Below, one piece after another: positions 26,386 to 35,151 of a stretch of DNA of 35,401 bases. Source of the stretch: Bacteroidales bacterium (GTDB taxonomy: Bacteria; Bacteroidota; Bacteroidia; Bacteroidales; GCA-2748055); NCBI GenBank assembly GCA_029938715.1, contig JAOZUK010000031.1, positions 1 through 35,401 on the forward strand, in the 5' to 3' direction. The notes below the pieces were generated by a model. It had not been told where the DNA came from, ran no database searches, and saw nothing but the letters and a program-made list of their open reading frames with translations. Each line of letters starts with the position of its first letter. Position 1 is the stretch's first letter. The translations under genes were made by a program, and so were the position numbers.

Positions 26386-27763
26386 CCATGGCCTCTACTG
26401 AAGACCTCATTGCTTTGGCGTAGAGATCTTTTGTGGTTTCAATCAATGCATTGTCTGCCATAGGCATGCCCTGCTCATTCCAGGCGTCCAGGCTCATGGA
26501 GGTCCACAGGGCGTCGGTGTCACTTAATTCATGCAGGGAGCCCAGGGTCTGTTCCGAAGTAAAGAAGTTCCCTCCGGGGCCCACATGATCAATTTCCTTA
26601 AGATTAACGGCCTTATCATTTAGTGAAAAGCCCTTTGCGAATTTCCTTGCCTCCCCTATGATATGGTTGGATAGCACCACAGTGGCGGGCGAGAATGCCA
26701 TGGAATCAAAATTGCCTCCCACGAAGGGAGCACATCCAACTTTACCCAGACAGGAGGTCAGATGATTGAGCCACAAATTTCCCGAAGCCACTAAATCGGC
26801 CCCCCGGCCATTGTTACTCCCGGAGGTACCACAATGGGGAAGTTTATAGAAGTCCATCATTTCGGCGCATGCCAGGTTCAGTAAGTAGGAGGTGGGAGTA
26901 TATTGGCTCCCCATATTTGACATGTTAAAGGCTGCAGGCAGGCTTCCAAGGATTACCTCACTGCCGGCTCGCACCAGCTGACTGAATACCAGTCCGGCCA
27001 GCAATTCTGCATTTAACAGTGCCAGCGATCCTCCCTCGGTTGCAGGAGAGGTGCCTCCAAACATGCTGTAGTTGGAGAACATCAGGGGCAGATGGTGATT
27101 GATAGAGGCAATCATCTTATCGGTGGTGCTCTTATTCAATACCAACGGAGTGATGGGATTCACATAGGGGATGCAAAAGGGACGATTTGAAATATCACCA
27201 TGTAAAAAAGTGAGGAGGTCTAATACCTGATTGATCTTCTGGTCGCCCGAAACCAGTAAAACCAATGGTTTGGTGGTATTGGCATACATGTCAAGCGCCG
27301 AGTATAGGTCCGATGTATCGGGGGATACATCCGAAGGAACTCCAAGAGTGGAAACCATGTCGAAGTTATCCAGCAGTTGGCCCAGTTGCGTGGAGTGTTG
27401 CATGTGTTTCCTGGTAAATAATTCCACCTGATTTGTCTCAATGTCCTGAAACCATGTGTTGGTTACCCCAATTCCAAAATGGGTATGATTGCCCTGATTT
27501 ATACCCAGTTGAAAAGCGTCATTTCCATTTTTGTTAAATACTTCAATGTTGGATGGAGCCAGTTGTATCACCTCATTGATTAATTCGCCACTCAAATAGA
27601 CCATCGCATTTTTCACCTTTACCCCGTCAGACTTTTTAAAAATTCTTAATGCCTCTTTAGATTCCACTTCTATGCCCGTATCCTCAAGAATACGTATGGA
27701 GTAGCGATGGACCTCATTCATATGCTCGGTGGAGAGCAATTGTAGGCTGGGACGGACATTCAT
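26339..27763 (-). CDS. MttB-family (trimethylamine/betaine) methyltransferase, non-pyrrolysine
   Basis: A 474-residue cytosolic protein of the MttB superfamily. PSLQLLSTEHMNEVHRYSIRILEDTGIEVES at the N-terminus and PHCGTSGSNNGRGADLVASGN and CAPFVGGNFDSMAFSPATVVLSNHIIGEARKF near the C-terminal half are characteristic. Archaeal MttB uses pyrrolysine from an in-frame UAG. This frame has no internal stop, so it belongs to the non-Pyl branch, whose characterised members demethylate quaternary amines (glycine betaine MtgB, proline betaine MtpB, carnitine MtcB) and pass the methyl to a corrinoid protein. No corrinoid protein or activating reductase is encoded in this window. Overlap with the APC permease gene suggests an imported methylated amino compound. 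Specificity is inferred only. Confidence 0.9.
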   Translation of the reverse strand: MNVRPSLQLLSTEHMNEVHRYSIRILEDTGIEVESKEALRIFKKSDGVKVKNAMVYLSGELINEVIQLAPSNIEVFNKNGNDAFQLGINQGNHTHFGIGVTNTWFQDIETNQVELFTRKHMQHSTQLGQLLDNFDMVSTLGVPSDVSPDTSDLYSALDMYANTTKPLVLLVSGDQKINQVLDLLTFLHGDISNRPFCIPYVNPITPLVLNKSTTDKMIASINHHLPLMFSNYSMFGGTSPATEGGSLALLNAELLAGLVFSQLVRAGSEVILGSLPAAFNMSNMGSQYTPTSYLLNLACAEMMDFYKLPHCGTSGSNNGRGADLVASGNLWLNHLTSCLGKVGCAPFVGGNFDSMAFSPATVVLSNHIIGEARKFAKGFSLNDKAVNLKEIDHVGPGGNFFTSEQTLGSLHELSDTDALWTSMSLDAWNEQGMPMADNALIETTKDLYAKAMRSSVEAMDVVKKGEDFIENQKI

Positions 27764-27935
27764 CTTTAAGTTATCTTCTCAACAGAGTGTGACATGGAGA
27801 TTTCCAAGTTTCAGATCGTTTTGTGTTGTTTTAAGGTACTCGTGTGTTCGACTCAGGTATCAGCAGTAAATGTAGATAATTTGAGACTAATATATCTATT
27901 ATGTAATTCCTCTGAACAAAGCTCTTTCACGGGTG

Positions 27936-27968
27936 TTGATCATTATCAGAGAAAGTTTTGTACTTTTA
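27936..27968 (+). promoter_or_regulatory. Bacteroidota-type promoter of the beta-barrel gene
   Basis: TTG (27936-27938), a 22-nt spacer and TACTTTTA (27961-27968) approximate the Bacteroidota -33/-7 promoter (TTTG, about 19-21 nt, TAnnTTTG). The expected start near 27973 leaves a leader of about 20 nt before the ATG at 27994. The stretch TTTTGTACTTTT also occurs before the DUF4136 gene. Confidence 0.55.
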
Positions 27969-27993
27969 TTAGCCAAACTAAAAACAGCAAGAT

Positions 27994-28611
27994 ATGAAGA
28001 GAATAATACTTATACTGATGGTTGGGGGAATCTTCCTTACCGACACCCAAGCACAGGAAATTGAAATTGGTGGATTTTACGGGTATACTTTTGGCTCGAC
28101 CATCAGAACATATTATGGGGATTACAAAACATCAGATGGCCCTAACTTTGGAGGTCACGTGGGATTTGGAATTGCTCCTAATTCGTTTGTGGAGCTAACT
28201 TACAACCGGTTCAGCACAGATATTAAATATTACTACAACAATATCAGTGAGCCGGTACCTCTGAATACAGATTATTTTCAGATCGGAGGCGTGCAGCAGG
28301 TTCCTGTAGGAACCGGAAATATCCTCCCTTATGGAGCTGTATCCCTGGGAACTTCAGTATTTACGGTGAAGAATTCCTATGGCGAACTTAACTCTGGTTC
28401 AAAATGGATGTTGTCTGCCACACTGGCAGCAGGTCTGAAGTTCCACCTGGGAGAAATCCTGGGCTTACGCCTGCAGGCCAGGATGGGTTTGCCCATGTAT
28501 TTCAATGGTCTCTACCTGGGTACAGGAGGAGCAGGAGCCTCATTAAGGGTTCCCATGATTCAATTTGATTTCAGTGCCGGAGTATTCCTCAGGCTGGGTG
28601 GCACCCCCTGA
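27994..28611 (+). CDS. Outer-membrane beta-barrel protein (OmpW/porin-like fold)
   Basis: A 205-residue exported protein with a signal peptide (about 1-20, ending DTQAQ). The mature part alternates hydrophobic and polar residues with frequent Gly and Tyr, as in small eight-stranded outer-membrane barrels ('EIEIGGFYGYTFGS', 'SFVELTYNRFSTDIKYYY', 'SAGVFLRLGG'). I cannot name a family with certainty. It has its own promoter and is followed by a bidirectional terminator, so it is a single-gene unit. It sits between the MttB-family gene (divergent) and the DUF4136 lipoprotein (convergent), neither of which explains its role. A structural or small-molecule channel role is plausible. Confidence 0.8.
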   Translation: MKRIILILMVGGIFLTDTQAQEIEIGGFYGYTFGSTIRTYYGDYKTSDGPNFGGHVGFGIAPNSFVELTYNRFSTDIKYYYNNISEPVPLNTDYFQIGGVQQVPVGTGNILPYGAVSLGTSVFTVKNSYGELNSGSKWMLSATLAAGLKFHLGEILGLRLQARMGLPMYFNGLYLGTGGAGASLRVPMIQFDFSAGVFLRLGGTP

Positions 28612-28632
28612 TCCGATATACCTATTTGAACT

Positions 28633-28673
28633 AAAAAATCCAGCCAGGATATCTACTCCCGGCTGGATTTTTT
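28633..28673. terminator. Bidirectional intrinsic terminator
   Basis: AAAAAATCCAGCC (28633-28645) and GGCTGGATTTTTT (28661-28673) form a perfect 13-bp inverted repeat with a 15-nt loop and T tracts on both strands. It lies between the convergent beta-barrel and DUF4136 genes and would stop transcription from each side. Confidence 0.92.
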
Positions 28674-28715
28674 TATGATCTTTTATTAATGAGTTCTGTG
28701 TGACCCCAGGTGATT

Positions 28716-29297
28716 TTACTCGGTCACAGGGGCTACCGGGTACTCCTTCATCATCTCAGCTATAACTCTCGGAATGTTGGCTTCCCGTTTTTTTGGATTT
28801 TCAGTAATGGTGCCTTTTCCAACTGATTCCCAGATTAATTGCTCCTTTTTTCCATCAAATACCGAAACTATCAGTGTTCCTTCGGTATAGTCATAATCGC
28901 TGTAAGTAGTTGTGGAGTGTCCGCCACCCCAGCCATAACCTGGACCGTAGCCGTAGTAACCGCCATAACCGCCATAACCGCCACCCATACTGCTCGTATG
29001 TGCAGTGGTCTGCGTTTTTTGCTGAGTCACTATATAAAGACTGACGATCAATTCGCCCTCTCCTTTTTCAACAATTTCCAGATTTCTGGCTAGAAACTCA
29101 TTTCCAAAGGCTTCTTCAATTCTCTCCTTATCGAAGCGATTCATAAGCTGATCGGAGTTGTCGGTCCAACCATAATACTCAAAGGTCTTGTACTGGGTAA
29201 AGTCAACGGTTTTATCCAGATCACTTATCACACTTAGGCTGCTACAGGAAGATAATATCACTCCTGCCAGTAAAGCAAAAAATAATTTTTTCATCAT
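28716..29297 (-). CDS. DUF4136 lipoprotein with Gly/Tyr-rich insert
   Basis: A 193-residue outer-membrane-type lipoprotein (lipobox LSSC, Cys 18). The sequence after the signal (DKTVDFTQYKTFEYYGW), the middle RFDKERIEEAFGNEFLARNLEIVEKGEGELIVSLYIV and the end (VFDGKKEQLIWESVGKGTI..., IPRVIAEMMKEYP) match DUF4136, whose function is unknown but which is very common in Bacteroidota. Residues about 105-126 are a Gly/Tyr/Trp-rich low-complexity loop. The gene has its own promoter and a shared terminator downstream, so it is probably monocistronic. A cell-envelope stress or structural role is a guess. Confidence 0.92.
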   Translation of the reverse strand: MMKKLFFALLAGVILSSCSSLSVISDLDKTVDFTQYKTFEYYGWTDNSDQLMNRFDKERIEEAFGNEFLARNLEIVEKGEGELIVSLYIVTQQKTQTTAHTSSMGGGYGGYGGYYGYGPGYGWGGGHSTTTYSDYDYTEGTLIVSVFDGKKEQLIWESVGKGTITENPKKREANIPRVIAEMMKEYPVAPVTE

Positions 29298-29333
29298 CTG
29301 ATATTCATATTTGGTTTATAAATTTTATATAAC

Positions 29334-29365
29334 GAAAAGTACAAAAAATTGTCTTACACATACAA
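29334..29365 (-). promoter_or_regulatory. Bacteroidota-type promoter of the DUF4136 gene
   Basis: On the minus strand TTG (29365-29363), a 21-nt spacer and TACTTTTC (29341-29334) fit the Bacteroidota -33/-7 pattern. The start should be near 29330, about 33 nt before the ATG at 29297. It shares TTTTGTACTTTT with the beta-barrel promoter. Confidence 0.6.
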
Positions 29366-29412
29366 TAACAATGGAGAACTTAATTTGTTTTTATTCCCGG
29401 ATTTTCCTCTCT

Positions 29413-32400
29413 CTATTTTTCAGCATCAAAATCCTCACGGGAGGTAATGGTAATGCCGTCTCCCCCCGATTTTAACAGGCCCTTATGAATGCTCTTAAGT
29501 GAATCTTCCAGGAGTTTATCCACCTCTTTTTCCATGGTCCTGACCCTGGTTTCCAGGAGATCCATTCGGTCGTACTGTACCTGTGTGGGTCTGCCCTCGT
29601 AGAAAGAAATAGTTCCGTAGAGGAATCCTACATCCTCCCGCAACCGGGCGTCTCCCCTTAAGTCTCCGTAATTTGTAACCAGCAATCGCTCCCTGATCTC
29701 ATCCAGAGAAGACTGCAGAGCTGTTTTCTTTTTTTGCATGGCTGTAGTGAGTCCGGGAAGATTATCTGCTTCAGACAAACCCCTTCTGACATCATTGATT
29801 CTGCGATCCAGGTAGGCAAGGCCCTCCATCAGGTCAAATCCCTTCTGCTGGAGTGTTCGCCTGGCCATTCTGTCTTCTGCGGAGTAAGGTTCATCCGGGT
29901 TGTCATAAAGGGTGAAAACCTTCTCAAACACCTCTTCTTTTCGGGTGACCTTTACCCTATAGTCTCCTGAAGGATAGGCCATACCCCCACCCATCATGGC
30001 TATTCGCATCTGGAAAGGCACTGCCTCCGACAGGGGAGCCCTGGGAGGCTTCTGAACAGGAGCCCAAAGAACCTGATTAATCCCTTTTCGGCTAACCACG
30101 GGCAGCTCGGTAATGAGATTATTATCCATGTCAAAGATCTCCATGGTCATTTTACCAATCAGCTGCCGCTTCTTCATATAAAAGGTAATGGGTATGGCCA
30201 TGGATGGATTCCGCCCTGTGAATTCATCGTCCTTTGCTGGCCAGCCCGGTCCCGACACCACCATGGGCACAGGCTTACGCTGCTCCATGAAAACGAATTC
30301 AGAAGCGAGTACCTCCTGTGTCAGTTGACGCAAAGGAGAGATATCATCAATGATGTACACTCCCCTACCATGGGTTCCCAGCACCAGGTCGTGTTCCCGG
30401 GGATGGATCACCATATCCATCACCGATACATTGGGAAGTTCATTTTTAAACTGAGCCCATTGACCACCTCCGTCAAGAGATACATAGAGGCCAAATTCGG
30501 TCCCCAGGAATAGCAGGTCGGGATTAACCAGGTCTTCCAGGATTTTGTAACAATGCGACTTTATCTCCTCACTGGCAAGTGATTTCCAGGTACTCCCATA
30601 ATCGGTTGTTTTATAAACATAAGGAGTAATGTCGTCGCTCCGGTGTCCGTCAAAGGTAGCATAGGCAGTGCCTGTTTTAAATCGACCGGGATAGACACTG
30701 GAGCACCAGGTATTTTTGGGCAGGCCCGGGATATTTGCCACCACATTGGTCCAGCTCTTTCCCCCGTCGCTGGTCACCTGAAAGTTCCCGTCATCGGTAC
30801 CCACCCAGATGACCTTGTCATCCAGTGCCGACTCAGCGATGCAGAAAATGGTGGTGTGGTTTTCTGCAGTTGAATTGTCCACGGTCAATCCCCCGGACTC
30901 CTCCTGTTGCTGTTTTTCAGGGTTGTTGGTGGTCAGATCGGGTGAAATCCTTGTCCAGGAATTGCCCCGGTCGTTGGATTTGTAAAGGTATTGTGCACCC
31001 ACATAGACGGTGTTGCTGGTGGGACTCATGCTAATGGCCGCATCCCAGTTAAATCGAAGTTTTCCGGTCTCCTCAGTCTCCATGGGTGCTATCAACCTCA
31101 TGCTCTGGTAACGCTTATCAGTTTGTCCGAACAGCCCCCCCTGCATCTGCCAGTAAACAATGTTGTGATCGTCCGGGTCGGTGTGCACTGAAAAACCATC
31201 TCCGATTCCAAACTCCTGCCAGTCGTGGTTCCGAATCCCCCCGTAGGAGCGTGAAGGGCCTGCCCAGGAGCCGTTGTCCTGCAATCCCCCATATACATTG
31301 TAAGGCTTCTCCATATCCACACTCACCTTGTAGAATTGGGATACAGGCAGGTTGCGCAAATGCCGCCACGAGGATCCAAAATCGTTGCTCACATAGAGGC
31401 CTCCGTCTGTGGCCGCATACATATAACGGTTGTCTGCCTCTGAGATCCAGAGGTCGTGAATATCGGGATGAATGTTGCCCCCGGCAAAAGAGGTATTCCT
31501 GAACTTTCTCCCTCCGTCTTCGGAGACATAGAGGTAGGTGCCCGGTTTGTATACCCGGCTGGTGTCCACGGGATCAGGAATGATCAGGCAAAAGTAGAAG
31601 GGACGTTCGGCAATGGTGGGGGATTGATTGAGCATCTCCCAGCTCGTTCCTTTGTTTTTTGACCTGTAGAGGGCTGTCTGATCCGATTCAATAATGGTAT
31701 AGAGATAGTTTGGATCGGCGGGGGATACACGAATGGCTACCCGACCCTTTTCACCTGCAGGAAGATCTGTTTTTAATTCCTCCCAGCTCACTCCGCCATC
31801 CACCGACTTATAGAGTCCGGAACCGCTACCCCCCGAGTTGAAGTCCCACGCTGTTCTGCGAAAGGTCCACATCCCGGCATAGAGGATCTCCGGGTTCTCA
31901 GGATCCATATCGAAATCGGAGCAACCCGTATGCTCATCTACATATAGAATTCTAGTCCAGGTATTGCCTCCATCCTCGGTCTTAAAGAGCCCCCTCTCCT
32001 CACCGGCTCCCCAGAGATGCCCCAGGGCAGCCACATAAACTATGTCTGGATTCTCAGGATGAATGACAATCCTGGAGATCCGTTCGCTGTTTTCCAGCCC
32101 CATGGGCTTCCACTTTTCCCCTCCGTCGGTGGACTTGTAGACTCCGGTCCCGATGGAGACGGAGTTCCTGGTCCAGGATTCCCCGGTACCCACCCATACC
32201 GTATCGGGCCTTTGCTGGTCGATGGTTACGGCCCCTATGGACAGGGTATGTTTGTCAAAGACCGGTTTGACGATTACACCCCCATTGGTGCTTTTCCACA
32301 GACCGCCACTTGCAGTCCCTATATACACATGAAGAGGATTGCTCTGAAGGGCATCCACACTGGTTACCCTTCCACTCATAAGGGCTGGCCCAATTTGCCG

Positions 32401-32517
32401 GGCCTGGATCCTTCCAAAGGTGCTGGAGGTTACTTTTATCTGGGTCTGTGAAATACCATCGCTTCCGGCAGAAAGAAGAATAGCGACGGCAATCACGAGT
32501 GATACTGGGAGCCTCAT
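29413..32517 (-). CDS. BNR/Asp-box repeat (VPS10/sortilin-like) exported protein
   Basis: A 1034-residue exported protein. After a signal peptide (about 1-24) there are about eleven Asp-box motifs of the S-x-D-x-G-x-x-W type (STDGGEKW, TEDGGNTW, SVDGGVSW, SKNKGTSW, SNDFGSSW, SNDRGNSW, TSDGGKSW, TTDYGSTW and related), implying two beta-propellers as in VPS10/sortilin and the WD40/YVTN/BNR-like family. A C-terminal region (about 740-1000) carries a FlgD-like or Ig-like part and a predicted helical segment. No sialidase catalytic set is seen, so hydrolase activity is doubtful. The true start is ATG 32517 (MRLPVSLV); the frame also opens at a TTG at 32523. It starts 2 nt after the LolA-like gene, so they are coupled. 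Possible roles are substrate binding or protein maturation at the cell surface. Confidence 0.88.
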   Translation of the reverse strand: MRLPVSLVIAVAILLSAGSDGISQTQIKVTSSTFGRIQARQIGPALMSGRVTSVDALQSNPLHVYIGTASGGLWKSTNGGVIVKPVFDKHTLSIGAVTIDQQRPDTVWVGTGESWTRNSVSIGTGVYKSTDGGEKWKPMGLENSERISRIVIHPENPDIVYVAALGHLWGAGEERGLFKTEDGGNTWTRILYVDEHTGCSDFDMDPENPEILYAGMWTFRRTAWDFNSGGSGSGLYKSVDGGVSWEELKTDLPAGEKGRVAIRVSPADPNYLYTIIESDQTALYRSKNKGTSWEMLNQSPTIAERPFYFCLIIPDPVDTSRVYKPGTYLYVSEDGGRKFRNTSFAGGNIHPDIHDLWISEADNRYMYAATDGGLYVSNDFGSSWRHLRNLPVSQFYKVSVDMEKPYNVYGGLQDNGSWAGPSRSYGGIRNHDWQEFGIGDGFSVHTDPDDHNIVYWQMQGGLFGQTDKRYQSMRLIAPMETEETGKLRFNWDAAISMSPTSNTVYVGAQYLYKSNDRGNSWTRISPDLTTNNPEKQQQEESGGLTVDNSTAENHTTIFCIAESALDDKVIWVGTDDGNFQVTSDGGKSWTNVVANIPGLPKNTWCSSVYPGRFKTGTAYATFDGHRSDDITPYVYKTTDYGSTWKSLASEEIKSHCYKILEDLVNPDLLFLGTEFGLYVSLDGGGQWAQFKNELPNVSVMDMVIHPREHDLVLGTHGRGVYIIDDISPLRQLTQEVLASEFVFMEQRKPVPMVVSGPGWPAKDDEFTGRNPSMAIPITFYMKKRQLIGKMTMEIFDMDNNLITELPVVSRKGINQVLWAPVQKPPRAPLSEAVPFQMRIAMMGGGMAYPSGDYRVKVTRKEEVFEKVFTLYDNPDEPYSAEDRMARRTLQQKGFDLMEGLAYLDRRINDVRRGLSEADNLPGLTTAMQKKKTALQSSLDEIRERLLVTNYGDLRGDARLREDVGFLYGTISFYEGRPTQVQYDRMDLLETRVRTMEKEVDKLLEDSLKSIHKGLLKSGGDGITITSREDFDAEK

Positions 32518-32519
32518 TT

Positions 32520-33242
32520 TCAATTATTTGCGGGCTTGGAGAATATTGAATCGTCCACTTCCACGTTGGTTTTAACCTCATCCATCATAATGGTCATAGC
32601 TGTCTGTCCCCCATATTTTTGTTCAATGGTAAAAGCCATGATATAACCATTCACATCCTGGTAGTTACTAAAGAGACCTTCAGCTTCAGTTTCGGATCCA
32701 TTCATCATGGTTTTGGATTTTAATTTCAGGATCAGATAGCTCTCTGTCTCCATGTAGTAGTAATCGATATTCCCATTCTTTTTGGTCAGTTTCAGTACAT
32801 AGGCTTCAGATCCATCCACCTCTTCGGTGCCTTCAAGTTCAAGCTGGTGCCCCTTTTCTTTGTAATTCCATAATTGACCATCCAGATCTCCCGATTCAAT
32901 TAGCCCATCGGCTTCTGGTCCGGTGACATCTATCGGATCTGCAGATCCCATCATGGGATTGATCATCCATGCAGTCTCCCCATCATAGGCCTGAATGATC
33001 TGGGCGCCTTGAAACTCAACGGTAACCCGGATCTTATTGGGCCTTTTGCTGATCATTTTAAAGGGGCTATCCATACCCATCATCACAGCCTTCCCGGTAG
33101 CCTGTATGGTTTTCACTTTAAGAAGTTTTTTTTGTCCGATGGTTTCGAAATGTTTATCCAGAATTTTATCCAGATCCTGTGCAGAGCTTACAGATATAGC
33201 TACAAAAGCTACGATTATTGAAATAAAAATGTTCTTTTTCAT
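32520..33242 (-). CDS. LolA-like periplasmic protein (outer-membrane lipoprotein-sorting type)
   Basis: A 240-residue exported protein (signal peptide about 1-21, MKKNIFISIIVAFVAISVSSAQ). The mature part has alternating strands such as KTIQATGKAVMMGMDSPFKMISKRPNKIRVTVEFQGAQIIQAYDG and LILKLKSKTMMNGSETEAEGLFSNYQDVNGYIMAF. These match the LolA/LppX-like half-barrel fold used to carry lipoproteins or hydrophobic ligands. Proteins of this size annotated as 'outer membrane lipoprotein-sorting protein' often lie beside large exported Bacteroidota proteins. The next gene, encoding the BNR-repeat protein, starts 2 nt after its stop, suggesting shared function in export or assembly. Not classical LolA (E. 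coli about 200 residues); cargo unknown. Confidence 0.82.
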   Translation of the reverse strand: MKKNIFISIIVAFVAISVSSAQDLDKILDKHFETIGQKKLLKVKTIQATGKAVMMGMDSPFKMISKRPNKIRVTVEFQGAQIIQAYDGETAWMINPMMGSADPIDVTGPEADGLIESGDLDGQLWNYKEKGHQLELEGTEEVDGSEAYVLKLTKKNGNIDYYYMETESYLILKLKSKTMMNGSETEAEGLFSNYQDVNGYIMAFTIEQKYGGQTAMTIMMDEVKTNVEVDDSIFSKPANN

Positions 33243-33288
33243 CAGGTTATAATTTATATTAACATTAAATATACTTAAAAAATCCTAT

Positions 33289-35100
33289 TCAATACTCCCC
33301 GAGCCAAAGCCATTGGAAGTCTATCTTCTCGCCGCCCTGGGGCTTGACTTCCAGGCTAATGTCATAGTAGCCTGGTTCTGAAAAATCCATTTGGCCCAAA
33401 CGGTGTGAGTTAAAGCTTCCAATCTGCCAGTCACTGTTTGGCTCTCCCACAAACTCACCTGTGGGTTGGAAGTTGGCCCTCAGAGTACCTTCGGATGATT
33501 TTACGGTAATCGATCCTTTTCCCTTTTCTCCCTGGTAATTATAAGATATGTCGGCATACAGAGCAGTGGGTTTATCCATAAAGACTCGCCACTGATAGAT
33601 GCTTTTCTCTTCCACTTTAATATGGGAAGGAAGGGTGCCATACCGGCTTGGGGGCTCTACCATGGTATTACCCTTCAGGTGGGTGGCATTTGAAAGAGTC
33701 AGGGAGTAGCCACCATATACCGATTGAGCGGCCAGTCCGTCTATGGTGGCTGGATAACTGTCGTATTCCAGAACCAAAACGGATACAAGCGGATCGGGTT
33801 GTTCGGCTGGCAGTTTTAGTAGGGTCATCGCCTCTGAGTTTATAAAAAGGATATCGGATTGTTCCGGATCGGCAAGCAGGTAGGCCTTCACCGGTTTTTC
33901 TAAAACTCCTGTTACCGGAAGTTGATGGGATAAGGGCCAGTTAAACACATGAAGGTATAACCTGGTTGAACCATCCTGAAACTGTTTGCAGGTGATCTTT
34001 CCCCAGTCGTGCTGATCTTTAACCAGGTCGAAGGCCTGACTGCCATAGATGGACTCGCCGTTCACTGTCAGCCATGATCCCATGGCCAGAAGGCGCTCTT
34101 CAATTTCGTAGGGCACATCCCCATTGGCCCGGGGACCAATGTTCAGCATCATGTTGCCGTTGAGGCTCACATTACCGATCAGAGAGTGCAGCAGGGTGGT
34201 GGTCGATTTCCATTGGTCCTCCAGTGCATGAAATCCCCAGGAGTGGGCCACTGTGGCCGGGGATTGCCAGGGGAACTCCTCTTTTTTACTGCCCAGCTGA
34301 TTGTCGCCCAGTGTTTTAAAGTCGATATCGCTGTCTTCTTCAATGGACAAGCCCAATCGTGAATTCACCAGGCAGTCGGGCTGGAGTTCCCTAATAACTC
34401 CTTTTAACTGCAACAGTTGTTCTTTGGTCACACAGGTTCGCGAATGATGAATCCACATATCGAACCAGATGATGCCAATGTCTCCATAATCGGTTAGTAG
34501 TTCCTTCATCTGTGGGATCACTTTCTGTTGCCAGTAACGGTCATAATCTTCAGCCGGGATACCATAAATTTCCTTCGAGTGGTCCCAGCCATCGGGATGT
34601 TCCCAATCCACCCAGTGCGAATAGTAGAGACCGAGTTTCAAACCATGTTTTTGACAGGCTTCAGACAGCTCCTTAACTATATCGCGTTTGGGGCTGGTAA
34701 ATTCTGCCACATCATAATCACTAACCTGACTATCCCAAAGTGCAAATCCATCGTGATGCTTGGCTGTGAGGGTCACATATTTCATCCCTGCCTTTTTAGC
34801 CAGGAGCACCCACTGTTCGGGATCGATCTTTTCCCAGTCGAACCGGTTCAGCAGGTTTGTGTACTCGTCGCGGGCAATCCGGTTGCGGTAGAATATCCAC
34901 TCGGCGTAGTTGTTATTGTTCCTTAGTTTTTCACCCTTCCAGACCCCTTCCGCACCACTGTACACCCCCCAGTGTATAAACATTCCATACCTCGCGTCGG
35001 TAAACCAAAGGGCTCGCTGGTTGGTATTTTTCTGGGCATGGCTGAAAATGGTGGCCAAAGTTAGTATGGCCACCAATAAAACGATTTTAGGCTTTCTCAT
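33289..35100 (-). CDS. GH29 alpha-L-fucosidase
   Basis: A 603-residue exported glycosidase (signal peptide about 1-22). The GH29 catalytic TIM barrel (about 28-370) shows ARYGMFIHWGVYSG with H43, TAKHHDGFALWDS with H115-H116, and the nucleophile D214 in GIIWFDMWIHHS. The acid/base residue of GH29 varies in position and is not assigned here. NGNMMLNIGPRANGDVP is another family landmark. A beta-sandwich C-terminal region follows (about 380-600). The enzyme releases terminal L-fucose from glycans or fucoidan-type polysaccharides by a retaining mechanism. It sits alone on the minus strand between the GerW-family and LolA-like genes, with a candidate promoter just upstream. Export suggests periplasmic or surface action. 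Confidence 0.95.
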   Translation of the reverse strand: MRKPKIVLLVAILTLATIFSHAQKNTNQRALWFTDARYGMFIHWGVYSGAEGVWKGEKLRNNNNYAEWIFYRNRIARDEYTNLLNRFDWEKIDPEQWVLLAKKAGMKYVTLTAKHHDGFALWDSQVSDYDVAEFTSPKRDIVKELSEACQKHGLKLGLYYSHWVDWEHPDGWDHSKEIYGIPAEDYDRYWQQKVIPQMKELLTDYGDIGIIWFDMWIHHSRTCVTKEQLLQLKGVIRELQPDCLVNSRLGLSIEEDSDIDFKTLGDNQLGSKKEEFPWQSPATVAHSWGFHALEDQWKSTTTLLHSLIGNVSLNGNMMLNIGPRANGDVPYEIEERLLAMGSWLTVNGESIYGSQAFDLVKDQHDWGKITCKQFQDGSTRLYLHVFNWPLSHQLPVTGVLEKPVKAYLLADPEQSDILFINSEAMTLLKLPAEQPDPLVSVLVLEYDSYPATIDGLAAQSVYGGYSLTLSNATHLKGNTMVEPPSRYGTLPSHIKVEEKSIYQWRVFMDKPTALYADISYNYQGEKGKGSITVKSSEGTLRANFQPTGEFVGEPNSDWQIGSFNSHRLGQMDFSEPGYYDISLEVKPQGGEKIDFQWLWLGEY

Positions 35101-35118
35101 TTATTCCCATCTTTGTCT

Positions 35119-35150
35119 GAAAGATAGGGAACCAAATTGAAAGGGTGAAA
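35119..35150 (-). promoter_or_regulatory. Candidate promoter of the GH29 gene
   Basis: On the minus strand TTTC, a 20-nt spacer and TATCTTTC (35126-35119) resemble the Bacteroidota -33/-7 pattern, with C in place of the final G in both boxes. The start would be near 35114, giving a short leader before the ATG at 35100. Confidence 0.4.
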
Positions 35151-35151
35151 C

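Noticed and set aside
26339-27763. Pyrrolysine-containing MttB
   Set aside because: The frame is continuous without an internal UAG, and no pyl genes are visible in the window.
27794-27997. 67-codon open frame upstream of the beta-barrel gene
   Set aside because: It overlaps the promoter and start of the barrel gene, has no homology I recognise, and its composition is not protein-like.
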